Below, in pieces: positions 5,768 through 12,222 of a stretch of 12,222 bases of DNA. The stretch is from CAYJAD01 sp964372165 (lineage in GTDB: Bacteria > Desulfobacterota > Desulfovibrionia > Desulfovibrionales > Desulfovibrionaceae), in contig CAYJPT010000067.1 of the NCBI GenBank assembly GCA_964372165.1, positions 1-12,222 of the forward strand. Reading direction: 5' to 3'. Under the pieces are notes generated by a model. That model was not told the origin of the DNA and did no database searches. It saw only the letters and a program-made list of their open reading frames with translations. A program made the translations under genes and the position numbers. Positions within the stretch are counted from its first letter, which is position 1; each line of letters opens with the position of its first letter.

Positions 5768-6715
5768 TTAAACAGAATCATCAAAGCGCTTTACACGAAA
5801 GTGACACCCACCGCGGCCAGTACGGGCTGTAAAATCTTGGTGGTAATCTTCAGCTGCAAAAAATGGAGTTGCTGCTGTCACTTCTGTTGCAATGTCTAAT
5901 CCTTTAGTGGTTAAATAATCAATTAATTTTTCTGATACCTTACGCTGATCTTCATCGGAATAAAAAATCACACTTCTATACTGTGTTCCTACATCTGGAC
6001 CTTGGCGATCTATCTGTGTTGGGTCATGTATTTCAAAAAAGAATTTTGCTAATGTTTCAAAATTAGTTTTTGTTGGGTCATACTCTACTTTAACCACTTC
6101 TGCATGACCAGTTGTACCCGTGGATACAGATTCATAAGTGGGGAAAGGATCTTTACCACCCATATAACCTGAAACGACATTTAATACACCGGGTAGTTTT
6201 GCAAAACCGTCCTCAACACCCCAAAAACAACCGCCACCAAAAAATGCAACTGAGGGTGCTTCTGCATCTGCTACAAAACGCATGGAGATAGAATTAACAC
6301 AATGTCGTATGTTTTTTTCAGTAAAACCTTCACCTTCAAATACATGCCCTAAATGACCACCACAATTAGCACATACAATTTCGGTACGCATGCCATCTGC
6401 GTCGGGTAGTCTTAATACTGCACCGGCAACGGCATCATCAAAGCTAGGCCAACCGCAATTTGATGAAAATTTATCACCGGAATGATATAATGGGGCATCA
6501 CATTGGCGGCAAATATATAGTCCTTTATCCTTGGTATTAGTATATTCTCCAACAAAAGGAGCTTCAGTGCCTTTATGTATAATTACACGTTCTTCTTCTG
6601 AAGTTAGGCTATTTAGTTTCATTTGGCGTGGTTCCTCCTTGGCAAAGGCTGAAAGTGAAATATTAATTGCTCCTAAGCATGCAAATAGTAAAGCGAAAAT
6701 TATAAGTTTTTTCAT
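5768..6715 (-). CDS. msrAB: Exported bifunctional methionine sulfoxide reductase, MsrB-MsrA fusion
   Basis: This 315-residue protein begins with a signal peptide (MKK, hydrophobic core 4-24, likely cut after AFA at 25), so it should act in the periplasm. The MsrB domain (about 33-148) reduces methionine-R-sulfoxide; it shows zinc pairs C69/C72 and C115/C118, C87 before GWPSF, GGHLGHVF, and the catalytic C139 in RHCVNS. The MsrA domain (about 155-311) reduces the S form; it has GGCFWG with catalytic C163, then GYMGG and a YHQDF stretch, with C304 as a possible resolving cysteine. The order is MsrB then MsrA, with no thioredoxin domain, so a separate reductant is needed. An AAGGAG four bases upstream supports the start. 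C13 lies in LFAC, a poor lipobox, so a lipoprotein is less likely. The gene stands alone between spacers. Confidence 0.95.
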   Translation of the reverse strand: MKKLIIFALLFACLGAINISLSAFAKEEPRQMKLNSLTSEEERVIIHKGTEAPFVGEYTNTKDKGLYICRQCDAPLYHSGDKFSSNCGWPSFDDAVAGAVLRLPDADGMRTEIVCANCGGHLGHVFEGEGFTEKNIRHCVNSISMRFVADAEAPSVAFFGGGCFWGVEDGFAKLPGVLNVVSGYMGGKDPFPTYESVSTGTTGHAEVVKVEYDPTKTNFETLAKFFFEIHDPTQIDRQGPDVGTQYRSVIFYSDEDQRKVSEKLIDYLTTKGLDIATEVTAATPFFAAEDYHQDFTARTGRGGCHFRVKRFDDSV

Positions 6716-6800
6716 GTTACTCCTTATTAGACTGTAGTGTTTTAGAGGTTAAATGTGGGATCACAAAGGTTTAAGAGTAGACAATGACAGTATCATATAA

Positions 6801-6831
6801 TGATAAACTATTTTACTTTTTAAGTTTATCA
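6801..6831. promoter_or_regulatory. Inverted repeat in the msr upstream region
   Basis: TGATAAACT and AGTTTATCA are nine-base perfect inverted arms about 85-115 bases before the msr start codon. A TATGAT sequence overlaps the left side on the minus strand and could be a -10 element, but no good -35 is seen at the right distance. A binding site for a regulator is possible; in AT-rich DNA a chance match cannot be excluded. Confidence 0.3.
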
Positions 6832-6955
6832 CATATGGTAGTAAAATAAAATTAGTTATGATTACTGTTAAGTCAAGGAGTAATTAAAGAAGGATTAAGA
6901 TACAGTTGTATTATGATGTGGTAATTTTTGAGGAAATTTTGTAGCAAAATTTTTT

Positions 6956-7000
6956 ATACAAATAAAAAACCCCTTAAATTAAGGGGTTTTTTATTTGTAT
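6956..7000 (-). terminator. Long perfect terminator of the chemoreceptor gene
   Basis: A 22-base perfect inverted repeat (6956-6977 and 6979-7000) is centred on base 6978. Its core is CCCCTTAA/TTAAGGGG, flanked by six A on the left and six T on the right. On either strand the stem core is followed by a T-run, so it can stop transcription in both directions. It begins 48 bases after the chemoreceptor stop codon and would shield the msr gene from read-through. Confidence 0.93.
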
Positions 7001-7048
7001 TACTTTAGAATCGTTAGTTAAAGTATGAAGTTACAACAAAGTTTACGC

Positions 7049-9439
7049 TTATCTTTCAAGCAATCTCTTTAACAAAACTTGTAACTCTACTGCCATTTCA
7101 GAGAGTTCATGCACGGCTTGTGACGCTTCTGACATGCCCGTTGCTGTAGCACTGGCAATGTGGTTAATTTCGTCGATGGAGCGGTTAATCTCTTCAGATG
7201 TGGCAGATTGTTCCTCTGCTGCTGTGGCAATACTTGAAATAAGTGAAGTATTAGTATTTGCAAGTGACACTATCTCTGCAAGAGAATTACCAGAAACAGC
7301 AGCTAAATCTGTTGCTTTTCCTGCAAAGGTTGTACTTTCAGTAACACGACTGATATTCATGGTTGTTGTGTCTTGAATGCCTCTAATACTATTACCAACT
7401 TCTGTAGTTGCTGTCATGGTTTTTTCTGCAAGTTTGCGTACTTCATCTGCAACAACAGCAAATCCGCGTCCAGCTTCACCGGCACGAGCAGCTTCAATGG
7501 CAGCGTTTAGCGCTAATAAGTTTGTTTGATCAGCAATATCAGAAATTACATCCATAACGCTACCAATGCTTTCTGCTTGTTTACCAAGCTGTTGCATATT
7601 GGTTTCAAGTTCTAAAGCTACGTCATTAACGCTCTTAATTGCATAAACAACCTGATTTACTAACTCTGCACCTTCAGTTGCTTTATCATGTACATTGTTG
7701 GATTGAGTGTTAGCTTCACCAGCGTTATTTGCTACTTCAAGCACTGTGGAGTTCATCTCTTCCATAGCTGCTGCTGTAGTAGTTACGCGATCACGTTGCA
7801 CCTCAGCGCCATTAGATACTTCTTCTACTTGTGCAGAAAGTTGTCTTGAAGCTGTAGCCATGCGCTCTGAAATATCTTGCGCTTGATTTGCTACATCAAT
7901 AATAGTTCTTTGGGTGCTTTTAATTTCTGTTAAGTCGGTAATAAGCTGCAATACACATGCAAGCTTACCATTATCATCAGTAAATGGTATAGCCGTATAT
8001 GATATGTCAAGCGCTTTACCTGCTGGTCTTGCAATCGTTGTACCTGTAGCAGGGCGCATGGTTGATACTGCAATATTTAAGGCATCACCAGGTGTGTCAG
8101 AGTCATCTCGGTTCATTACTTCTTTGCATGTTCTGTTTAAATAATCTAGACCAACAACACTTTTACCTAAGTCGTTAATGTATGAAATGCGCAAGTTTTT
8201 ATCTAAAACTACTACTGGTGCCGTTAAGACATTTAGTATGTTTTGATATTGTGTTAAAGTTGTATTTGTGCCTTCAATAAGCTCTGCATAAGCTCCATTA
8301 AATTGCTTACTATTGCCTTGAACTTCAACTTTACCAAAACGTAAATCATTTTTGATCTTAGCATATTCAGCGATTATTTGGTTCAATGATTCGGGTATTG
8401 AGCGCAAAGAATCAGCAAGCACACCTATTTCGTCATTGCGCTTAACATCAAGCGTGTCATCAAGCTTACCTTTCGCAATGGATGAAGCAAATTGTGCTCC
8501 CCTAGCAACTGCTTTAACAACAGGGCGTATAATTATAAAGGCTACTATAGCACTTAAAATCACAGCAATTATTGTTGCAAATATGGCGAGCGAACTTAAT
8601 TCACCAAGGGCAGAAAAAACATCTCTTTCTTCTGCTCTTGCAACTACTACAATGTCACTACCTTTCATCTTAGTGTGGTATGCAATAACTGGGTAGCCAG
8701 CAAGGTTTACATATTCACTAACACCATCTTGTGATTGAGCTATTTTTTTCAAATCAGGTGTGACAGATAAATTATCTTTGAATAAATTTTCCTTGTTTTG
8801 ATCAAGTACAATGTGCCCTTGACCGTCGATTGCAAAAGCATAACCATGTTCACCAACGCTAATGCCTTTGAATACAGTGTCATATACTTGAGCAAATGAA
8901 ATATCGCCACTAAGCACACCAACAATATTGCCATTTGTGTCCTTAACTGGCAACACAACGGCCATTAGTACTTCATTGGTAATAGTTGATAAACGTGGAA
9001 CCGCTACTGGAATATTGCCTTTAACAGCACTTTTAAAGTATTCACGGAAAGAAATATCCGTGCCAACGGCACGTGCATTTGATGACGCAATAATAATGCC
9101 TTTTGTATCAAGTAGGTTAAAGCCGTGAATCATTTGCAAATCATTCTTGCGCTCTGCAAACCACTCATTCATGGCGCTAACTTCGCTGGCAATATGTAGC
9201 GGTTGAGCTGAAAATGCTATTACAGAAGGGTTTTCAGCAGTTAACTTTATGAAAGATGATGTTGAATTAAGAGCGTAGTCTAGCATACGCTGTAAAGTCA
9301 CAGTGGTGACTTGCATTGTATTTATTGATGATTCAGTTAAGGCTTTCGAAGTTTGGTTGTAGGTTAAATAACTTAAAGTACTCATTGATAAGAGCAATAC
9401 TAAGACAATAGGTAGCAAAACTTTTTGTAATAACTTCAT
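7049..9439 (-). CDS. Methyl-accepting chemotaxis protein with dCache, HAMP and PAS domains
   Basis: This 796-residue transmembrane receptor is expected to sense a ligand and control the CheA kinase. Its order is: membrane segment about 7-27; large periplasmic region about 30-280 with a double-Cache pattern (DISFREYFKSAVKG and a GVLSGDIS strand); second membrane segment about 282-304; HAMP from IRPVV at about 304-358; a PAS domain about 400-510 (APVVVLDKNLRISYIND); and a methyl-accepting signalling domain about 530-796. The highly conserved hairpin tip NLLALNAAIEAARAGEAGRG lies near 640-660. The C-terminus ends in LLKRLLER with no CheR-tethering pentapeptide. AGGGAG seven bases upstream supports the start, and a FliA-like promoter lies further up. 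The extra PAS domain between HAMP and the signalling domain adds a possible cytoplasmic input such as redox or a cofactor. The ligand cannot be told. Confidence 0.96.
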   Translation of the reverse strand: MKLLQKVLLPIVLVLLLSMSTLSYLTYNQTSKALTESSINTMQVTTVTLQRMLDYALNSTSSFIKLTAENPSVIAFSAQPLHIASEVSAMNEWFAERKNDLQMIHGFNLLDTKGIIIASSNARAVGTDISFREYFKSAVKGNIPVAVPRLSTITNEVLMAVVLPVKDTNGNIVGVLSGDISFAQVYDTVFKGISVGEHGYAFAIDGQGHIVLDQNKENLFKDNLSVTPDLKKIAQSQDGVSEYVNLAGYPVIAYHTKMKGSDIVVVARAEERDVFSALGELSSLAIFATIIAVILSAIVAFIIIRPVVKAVARGAQFASSIAKGKLDDTLDVKRNDEIGVLADSLRSIPESLNQIIAEYAKIKNDLRFGKVEVQGNSKQFNGAYAELIEGTNTTLTQYQNILNVLTAPVVVLDKNLRISYINDLGKSVVGLDYLNRTCKEVMNRDDSDTPGDALNIAVSTMRPATGTTIARPAGKALDISYTAIPFTDDNGKLACVLQLITDLTEIKSTQRTIIDVANQAQDISERMATASRQLSAQVEEVSNGAEVQRDRVTTTAAAMEEMNSTVLEVANNAGEANTQSNNVHDKATEGAELVNQVVYAIKSVNDVALELETNMQQLGKQAESIGSVMDVISDIADQTNLLALNAAIEAARAGEAGRGFAVVADEVRKLAEKTMTATTEVGNSIRGIQDTTTMNISRVTESTTFAGKATDLAAVSGNSLAEIVSLANTNTSLISSIATAAEEQSATSEEINRSIDEINHIASATATGMSEASQAVHELSEMAVELQVLLKRLLER

Positions 9440-9474
9440 AAATGAACTCCCTTATAAGACTTTCGCAAAAACAA

Positions 9475-9501
9475 AAATCGGTCAATAGGAAAAATACTTA
9501 A
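9475..9501 (-). promoter_or_regulatory. Candidate sigma-28 (FliA) promoter of the chemoreceptor
   Basis: Read on the minus strand, TTAAGTAT (9494-9501), exactly 11 bases, then ACCGATTT (9475-9482). The FliA consensus is TAAAGTTT, 11 bases, GCCGATAA, so the match is six of eight and five of eight with exact spacing. It lies about 35 bases before the start codon, with the ribosome site in between. Chemoreceptors are commonly FliA-dependent, which adds support. Confidence 0.5.
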
Positions 9502-9594
9502 GGGATTTTAAGCAAAATTATGAAACTTTACAATAATAAAAATAACCATTTTTGGGGAAAATTTATTATAAGGCATAAAATAAAACAAGGTACA

Positions 9595-9642
9595 AACGTT
9601 TGATTTGATGCAACTATACTAGTCGAACATCAAAAACACGTT
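9595..9642. repeat. Hairpin in divergent spacer
   Basis: TTTGATG (9604-9610) pairs with CATCAAA (9628-9634) around a 17-base loop. Outside a small internal loop, AACGT (9595-9599) pairs with ACGTT (9638-9642). The role is unknown; no T-run follows closely enough for a clear terminator call. Confidence 0.45.
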
Positions 9643-9696
9643 TCCACGTATTTTTTTCAAAAAGTACCACGGAGTTCTAAAGACCGCCTTTGGCAT

Positions 9697-9734
9697 AACA
9701 GCCTATTGCAAAAGTTGATTTTAGGCAGGCTGTT
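9697..9734. repeat. Hairpin AACAGCCT/AGGCTGTT
   Basis: AACAGCCT (9697-9704) is perfectly complementary to AGGCTGTT (9727-9734), with a 22-base loop. A competing pairing, GCCTA (9701-9705) with TAGGC (9722-9726), uses part of the same left arm because AGGC is duplicated on the right. Two alternative folds of one stretch are seen in switches but may be chance. No T-run follows on either strand. Confidence 0.5.
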
Positions 9735-10006
9735 CAAAAATAGTGCTTTGCGGACGCCATAAATTCGCGTTTTATGCTTATTTTTTGGTCTTTTTTTTGA
9801 AATTATAGTATAATCACTTAAAATATAGATAGCATTTTAATATTTTATTCTGTTCATCATGTTTTTTATTTGACATTAGAACAAATGATATTATTTACTG
9901 AAAAATAAAATAATCAAATGTGATTTTGTTTTATATAATTACCAAAAAAAATTTAATAAGCATAATGTATTTTACTGTGCATAATAAATATGTATTATAT
10001 GTTTTA

Positions 10007-10036
10007 TTGTTTTTTTTTAATAGTTATTACTATAAT
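10007..10036 (+). promoter_or_regulatory. Candidate promoter of the radical SAM gene
   Basis: A perfect TATAAT -10 box (10031-10036) is preceded at 18 bases by TTGTTT (10007-10012), three of six for the -35. A second TATAAT lies at 10041-10046. Transcription starting near 10043 would give a leader of about 28 bases with GGAG (10061-10064) seven bases before the ATG. The surrounding sequence is almost all A/T, so the call rests mainly on position. Confidence 0.4.
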
Positions 10037-10071
10037 GTATTATAATATAAAAATTTGTATGGAGATTTAAT

Positions 10072-10947
10072 ATGCATTATACGGGACAAGTATATAGACA
10101 TCCAATAGAATATGATACACCATTACTTGAGGTGACTGCCGGGTGTTCACATAATAAATGTTCTTTTTGTACTATGTACAAAGAAACAATTTTTCGTGTA
10201 TCACCTCTTGAGCATGTTGAAGAAGATTTGAAAGAATTAAAAGAAATAGGTCATCCTTTTAAGAGAATTTGTTTGATAAACGGTGAGCCTTTTGCACTTT
10301 CTACTGATAAACTTTTGAAAATTGGTAAGTTAATAAATCTATATTTTCCGGAAATTGAAACTATTACTTGCTATGCTTCCATTAAAGGGCTTAAAAATAA
10401 AACTGTGGATGATTTGAAGAAACTTAGAGATTTAAACTTTAATGAGCTACACATTGGTCTTGAATCTGCTTATGACCCTGCACTTTTACAAATGAATAAA
10501 GGTTTTACTGCTAAAGAAGCCTATGAAAACATAGAAAAATTAGTAAAAGCAGGTTTTTCTTGGGATGCAATTATTATGACTGGTGTTGCCGGTAAGGGTA
10601 ATGGGCATATTCATATTCAAGAAACTGCAAAGCTTTTGAATAAATATCCTCCATATTTAATTTCCCTTATGACAACCTCTGTGTCAACTGGAACATTATT
10701 AGAAAAAATGCGTGATAGTGGGCAATTTGTTGAATGTACGGAACGAGAAAAAATTGAAGAAGAAATTTTATTGCTGAAATTACTTGAATTTGAAGAAGCA
10801 TATTTTTTTGGTGCACATAATTATAATTTAATCCCTATCAATGGGTATATTTCAAATAAAAATAAAATTATTAAAAACATTGAAAAGAATTTATTAAGCT
10901 TGGATAATAAAATTTTGGATGGTATAATGCATCGTGACAATATCTAA
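10072..10947 (+). CDS. Radical SAM protein with CX4CX2C cluster motif
   Basis: This 291-residue protein has three N-terminal cysteines in GCSHNKCSFCTMY (C25, C30, C33), preceded by the strand LLEVTA. This is the position and context of the radical SAM 4Fe-4S motif, but the first spacing is four residues instead of the usual three. Other radical SAM-like traits are NGEPFAL (near 90, in the place of the GGEP motif that contacts SAM), LHIGLESAYDPALLQMNKG (about 126-145) and an IIMTGVAGKGNG strand-loop (about 167-178). No second cysteine cluster, B12-binding or SPASM domain is visible. The substrate is unknown. GGAG seven bases upstream supports the ATG. The 3' end is distinctly more AT-rich than the S1 or msr genes, with many Lys, Asn and Ile codons, which could indicate acquisition by transfer. 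It is probably a single-gene unit. Confidence 0.85.
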   Translation: MHYTGQVYRHPIEYDTPLLEVTAGCSHNKCSFCTMYKETIFRVSPLEHVEEDLKELKEIGHPFKRICLINGEPFALSTDKLLKIGKLINLYFPEIETITCYASIKGLKNKTVDDLKKLRDLNFNELHIGLESAYDPALLQMNKGFTAKEAYENIEKLVKAGFSWDAIIMTGVAGKGNGHIHIQETAKLLNKYPPYLISLMTTSVSTGTLLEKMRDSGQFVECTEREKIEEEILLLKLLEFEEAYFFGAHNYNLIPINGYISNKNKIIKNIEKNLLSLDNKILDGIMHRDNI

Positions 10948-11075
10948 ACTTTAAATAATTGTCTATTTGCTTAACGCTGAAAAAGGTATTAGTGGTTGTT
11001 CAGGCACGATTAAATAACTAACATTACATATTAAAAATTTATGCATATTGTGTATTATATATGGTGCTTAAATGT

Positions 11076-11081
11076 AAGGAG
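11076..11081 (+). promoter_or_regulatory. Shine-Dalgarno site fixing dehydrogenase start
   Basis: AAGGAG is six bases before the ATG at 11088. An in-frame ATG at 11061 would place this site inside the coding region, add nine residues before the Rossmann strand, and has no ribosome site of its own. Confidence 0.85.
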
Positions 11082-11087
11082 AATTAT

Positions 11088-11879
11088 ATGACTAAAACCA
11101 TTCTTTTAACTGGCGCTACTGATGGTATTGGTTTAGAAACAGCTAAGGCACTTGCAGCTATGGGACATAATTTACTGTTACATGCAAGGGATAAAACCAA
11201 GGCTGAATATGTTAAAACCATGTTGCTTAGCATTAATAGCAATGCTAAAATAGATTTATATTTAGCTGATTTATCAGAGTTAGATCAAGTAAAGTTAATG
11301 GCAAAAGATATTTTGAATAGCGAGCAAAAACTTGATGCTATAATAAATAATGCCGGTGTATTAGTTAGTAATAAAGGTCTTAGTACCAATGGGATGGATA
11401 TAAGGTTTATGGTGAATACCATAGCACCTTATGTGCTTACAAAGCTTTTATTACCAGTTTTAAATACCCATGCACGTATTGTAAACCTTTCGTCAGCAGC
11501 GCAAATGCCTCTTAATTGGGATGCGTTTGAAAATGGAGGTGAGCTTGAAGCGCATTCAGCATATGCTCAAAGCAAATTGTCGCTTACTATGTGGTCCATG
11601 GAACTTGCGCAAGAGTTAGGTGCAAATTATGTTGTCGTGGCGGTAAACCCAAAATCATTACTTGGTAGTAAAATGGTTAAAGAAGCCTACGGGCAACAAG
11701 GATTTAATTTAGAAATTGGGGCTGATATTTTATGCCGTGCAGCCCTTGCAGAAGAATTTGCAGCTTCAAGTGGTAAATATTTTGATAATGATGTTGAAAG
11801 ATTTACAAACCCACATCCATTTGCTTTAATAAAAGAAAATAGAGCTAAACTCATGGGTATACTTGATAATTATCTTTAA
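11088..11879 (+). CDS. Short-chain dehydrogenase/reductase, retinol-dehydrogenase-like
   Basis: From the ATG at 11088 this is a 263-residue single-domain oxidoreductase of classical SDR length. The dinucleotide-binding motif TGATDGIG is at residues 8-15. Further markers are the ADLSELD turn after the third strand, NNAG at 87-90, NLSS at 133-136 and the catalytic pair Y159-x3-K163 (YAQSK). HARD near 36-39 puts an Arg where NADP-preferring members often have one, so NADP(H) use is likely. The Ser-to-Tyr distance of about 23 residues is as in the retinol dehydrogenase/WWOX-like group, longer than in most bacterial SDRs. The usual PG after the active site is replaced by NPKSLLGSKM. The substrate is unknown. 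It lies 140 bases after the radical SAM gene and may have its own promoter; no shared pathway is evident. Confidence 0.92.
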   Translation: MTKTILLTGATDGIGLETAKALAAMGHNLLLHARDKTKAEYVKTMLLSINSNAKIDLYLADLSELDQVKLMAKDILNSEQKLDAIINNAGVLVSNKGLSTNGMDIRFMVNTIAPYVLTKLLLPVLNTHARIVNLSSAAQMPLNWDAFENGGELEAHSAYAQSKLSLTMWSMELAQELGANYVVVAVNPKSLLGSKMVKEAYGQQGFNLEIGADILCRAALAEEFAASSGKYFDNDVERFTNPHPFALIKENRAKLMGILDNYL

Positions 11880-11919
11880 TTGATGCAATGTTTTTTGTTC
11901 TTACCAAATTAAGGAAATG

Positions 11920-11949
11920 CTGATTTATTCTGCAAGCAGAATAAATCAG
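11920..11949. repeat. Perfect 13-bp hairpin after the dehydrogenase gene
   Basis: CTGATTTATTCTG (11920-11932) and CAGAATAAATCAG (11937-11949) are perfectly complementary around the four-base loop CAAG. A second hairpin follows two bases later: AAGGCA (11951-11956) with TGCCTT (11960-11965), loop CAC. It starts 40 bases after the stop codon, where a terminator would be expected, but neither strand has a T-run after it. It may stabilise the 3' end of the mRNA. Confidence 0.75.
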
Positions 11950-11975
11950 AAAGGCACACTGCCTTCATTTGCCAT

Positions 11976-12167
11976 CACGTGATTCCGATTGTATGAATCA
12001 TTACTATTAAGAAGTTAGTTTAATATATTAAAGTGATACAAGTATCCTCAGATTAAATGCAAAATTACAAAAGTAGCACGTAGGGCCGCAAGGCCGTGCA
12101 AAAAACAAAACTTATATTTTACCATAATAATTAAAATAATAAATAAATTTTAAATCGGAATGACGTG
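11976..12167. repeat. Inverted 14-base arms around non-coding DNA
   Basis: CACGTGATTCCGAT (11976-11989) is the reverse complement of ATCGGAATGACGTG (12154-12167) at 13 of 14 positions. CATTTGCC also occurs as a direct copy just outside both arms (11966-11973 and 12168-12175). The 164 bases between hold no ORF. This looks like the ends of a small non-autonomous element, but the eight-base direct copy directly abuts only the right arm; two bases separate it from the left arm. Confidence 0.45.
12076..12099. repeat. Hairpin with GCAA tetraloop
   Basis: GGCC (12084-12087) pairs with GGCC (12092-12095) around GCAA, a GNRA-type loop. Across a bulge at 12080-12083, GCAC (12076-12079) pairs with GTGC (12096-12099). 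The plus strand continues in A-rich sequence, so it is not a plus-strand terminator. It sits inside the inverted 14-base arms. Confidence 0.5.
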
Positions 12168-12222
12168 CATTTGCCCTGTGGGGCGCAAAAAAAGCGTGGT
12201 TTTTTGCTCTCATTCGGCGTGC

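Larger units (their letters stand above)
6716..7048. other. Spacer between msr gene and chemoreceptor gene
   Basis: This 333-base stretch contains the msr ribosome site (complement of 6720-6725), the long terminator at 6956-7000, and an inverted repeat TGATAAACT (6801-6809) with AGTTTATCA (6823-6831) upstream of the msr start. That repeat has nine perfect pairs and a 13-base spacer and could be an operator or mRNA-leader hairpin. I see no clear -35/-10 pair for msr and no ORF. Confidence 0.6.
9440..10071. other. Long divergent spacer, hairpin-rich and very AT-rich
   Basis: This 632-base region lies between the chemoreceptor start (minus) and the radical SAM gene start (plus). From left to right it holds the chemoreceptor ribosome site and FliA-like promoter, a hairpin at 9595-9642, a hairpin at 9697-9734, a CATAAA/TTTATG stem (9759-9776 region) followed within a few bases by a T-run, and then about 250 bases of almost pure A/T that end in the radical SAM promoter. 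TTGACA at 9870-9875 is a perfect -35 box but has only a poor -10 (TTTACT, 18-base spacing). I see no ORF. Confidence 0.65.
11880..12222. other. Non-coding tail with hairpins and an inverted repeat
   Basis: I see no gene in these 343 bases. They contain a 13-bp hairpin (11920-11949), a six-bp hairpin (11951-11965), a ten-base palindrome ATCACGTGAT (11974-11983), a 14-base palindrome TTTAATATATTAAA (12019-12032), a GNRA-capped hairpin (12076-12099), a GC/A-rich stem GCAAAAAA with TTTTTTGC (12185-12192 and 12200-12207), and a pair of inverted 14-base arms (11976-11989 and 12154-12167). GC-rich islands sit in otherwise very AT-rich DNA. Confidence 0.65.

Noticed and set aside
7134..9128. Several plus-strand ORFs of 66-114 codons inside the chemoreceptor gene
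   Set aside because: They are antisense shadows of a gene with an unmistakable chemoreceptor signalling domain.
9870..9899. TTGACA at 9870 as the main radical SAM promoter
   Set aside because: The -35 is perfect but the -10 (TTTACT, 18-base spacing) is poor and the leader would be about 165 bases; the TATAAT near 10031 is better placed.
11061..11087. Upstream ATG start for the dehydrogenase
   Set aside because: It has no ribosome site, and AAGGAG at 11076-11081 is correctly spaced for the ATG at 11088, two residues before the Rossmann strand.

Overview
This AT-rich window (roughly one third G+C by eye) carries eight protein genes on both strands, separated by unusually long, hairpin-rich spacers. 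The gene set (five-domain S1 protein, J-domain protein, YkgJ-type cysteine cluster protein, exported MsrB-MsrA fusion, dCache/HAMP/PAS chemoreceptor, tandem-PAS sensor) suggests a motile Gram-negative bacterium. A low-GC relative of the Desulfovibrio group is my best guess, held with low confidence because no rRNA or other marker is present.

Layout. 1-1385 (minus): 5' part of a multi-PAS sensory protein that runs off the left edge. 1386-1832: divergent spacer with copy 1 of a structured repeat. 1833-2683 (plus): CoA-binding protein overlapping a YkgJ-family protein; the first of these may be translated from a leaderless mRNA. 2860-5274 (plus): J-domain protein with an 18-proline tract, followed 27 bases later by the S1-repeat protein, closed by a strong terminator at 5298-5337. 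5338-5767: non-coding region with a chain of hairpins, then copy 2 of the repeat. 5768-6715 (minus): exported MsrB-MsrA. 6956-7000: long bidirectional terminator. 7049-9439 (minus): chemoreceptor with a candidate FliA promoter. 9440-10071: hairpin-rich, very AT-rich spacer. 10072-10947 (plus): radical SAM protein with a CX4CX2C motif. 11088-11879 (plus): short-chain dehydrogenase. 11880-12222: no gene; hairpins and an inverted repeat.

Themes. The plus-strand genes at 1833-5274 look like housekeeping RNA and protein-quality functions. The minus-strand genes serve sensing (PAS protein, chemoreceptor) and periplasmic oxidative repair. The radical SAM and dehydrogenase genes are separate units with no visible shared pathway.

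Most notable observation. Two intergenic copies of a 128-base element (1622-1749 and 5581-5708) share a perfect 10-bp outer stem in which one base pair differs by a compensatory change (C-G versus A-T), an inner GCAT/ATGC hairpin, and a 44-base module that is 40/44 identical. This is the best candidate in the window for an undescribed structured RNA or mobile repeat family. Its function cannot be told from sequence alone. I see no defence system, CRISPR array, tRNA, rRNA or intact insertion sequence.
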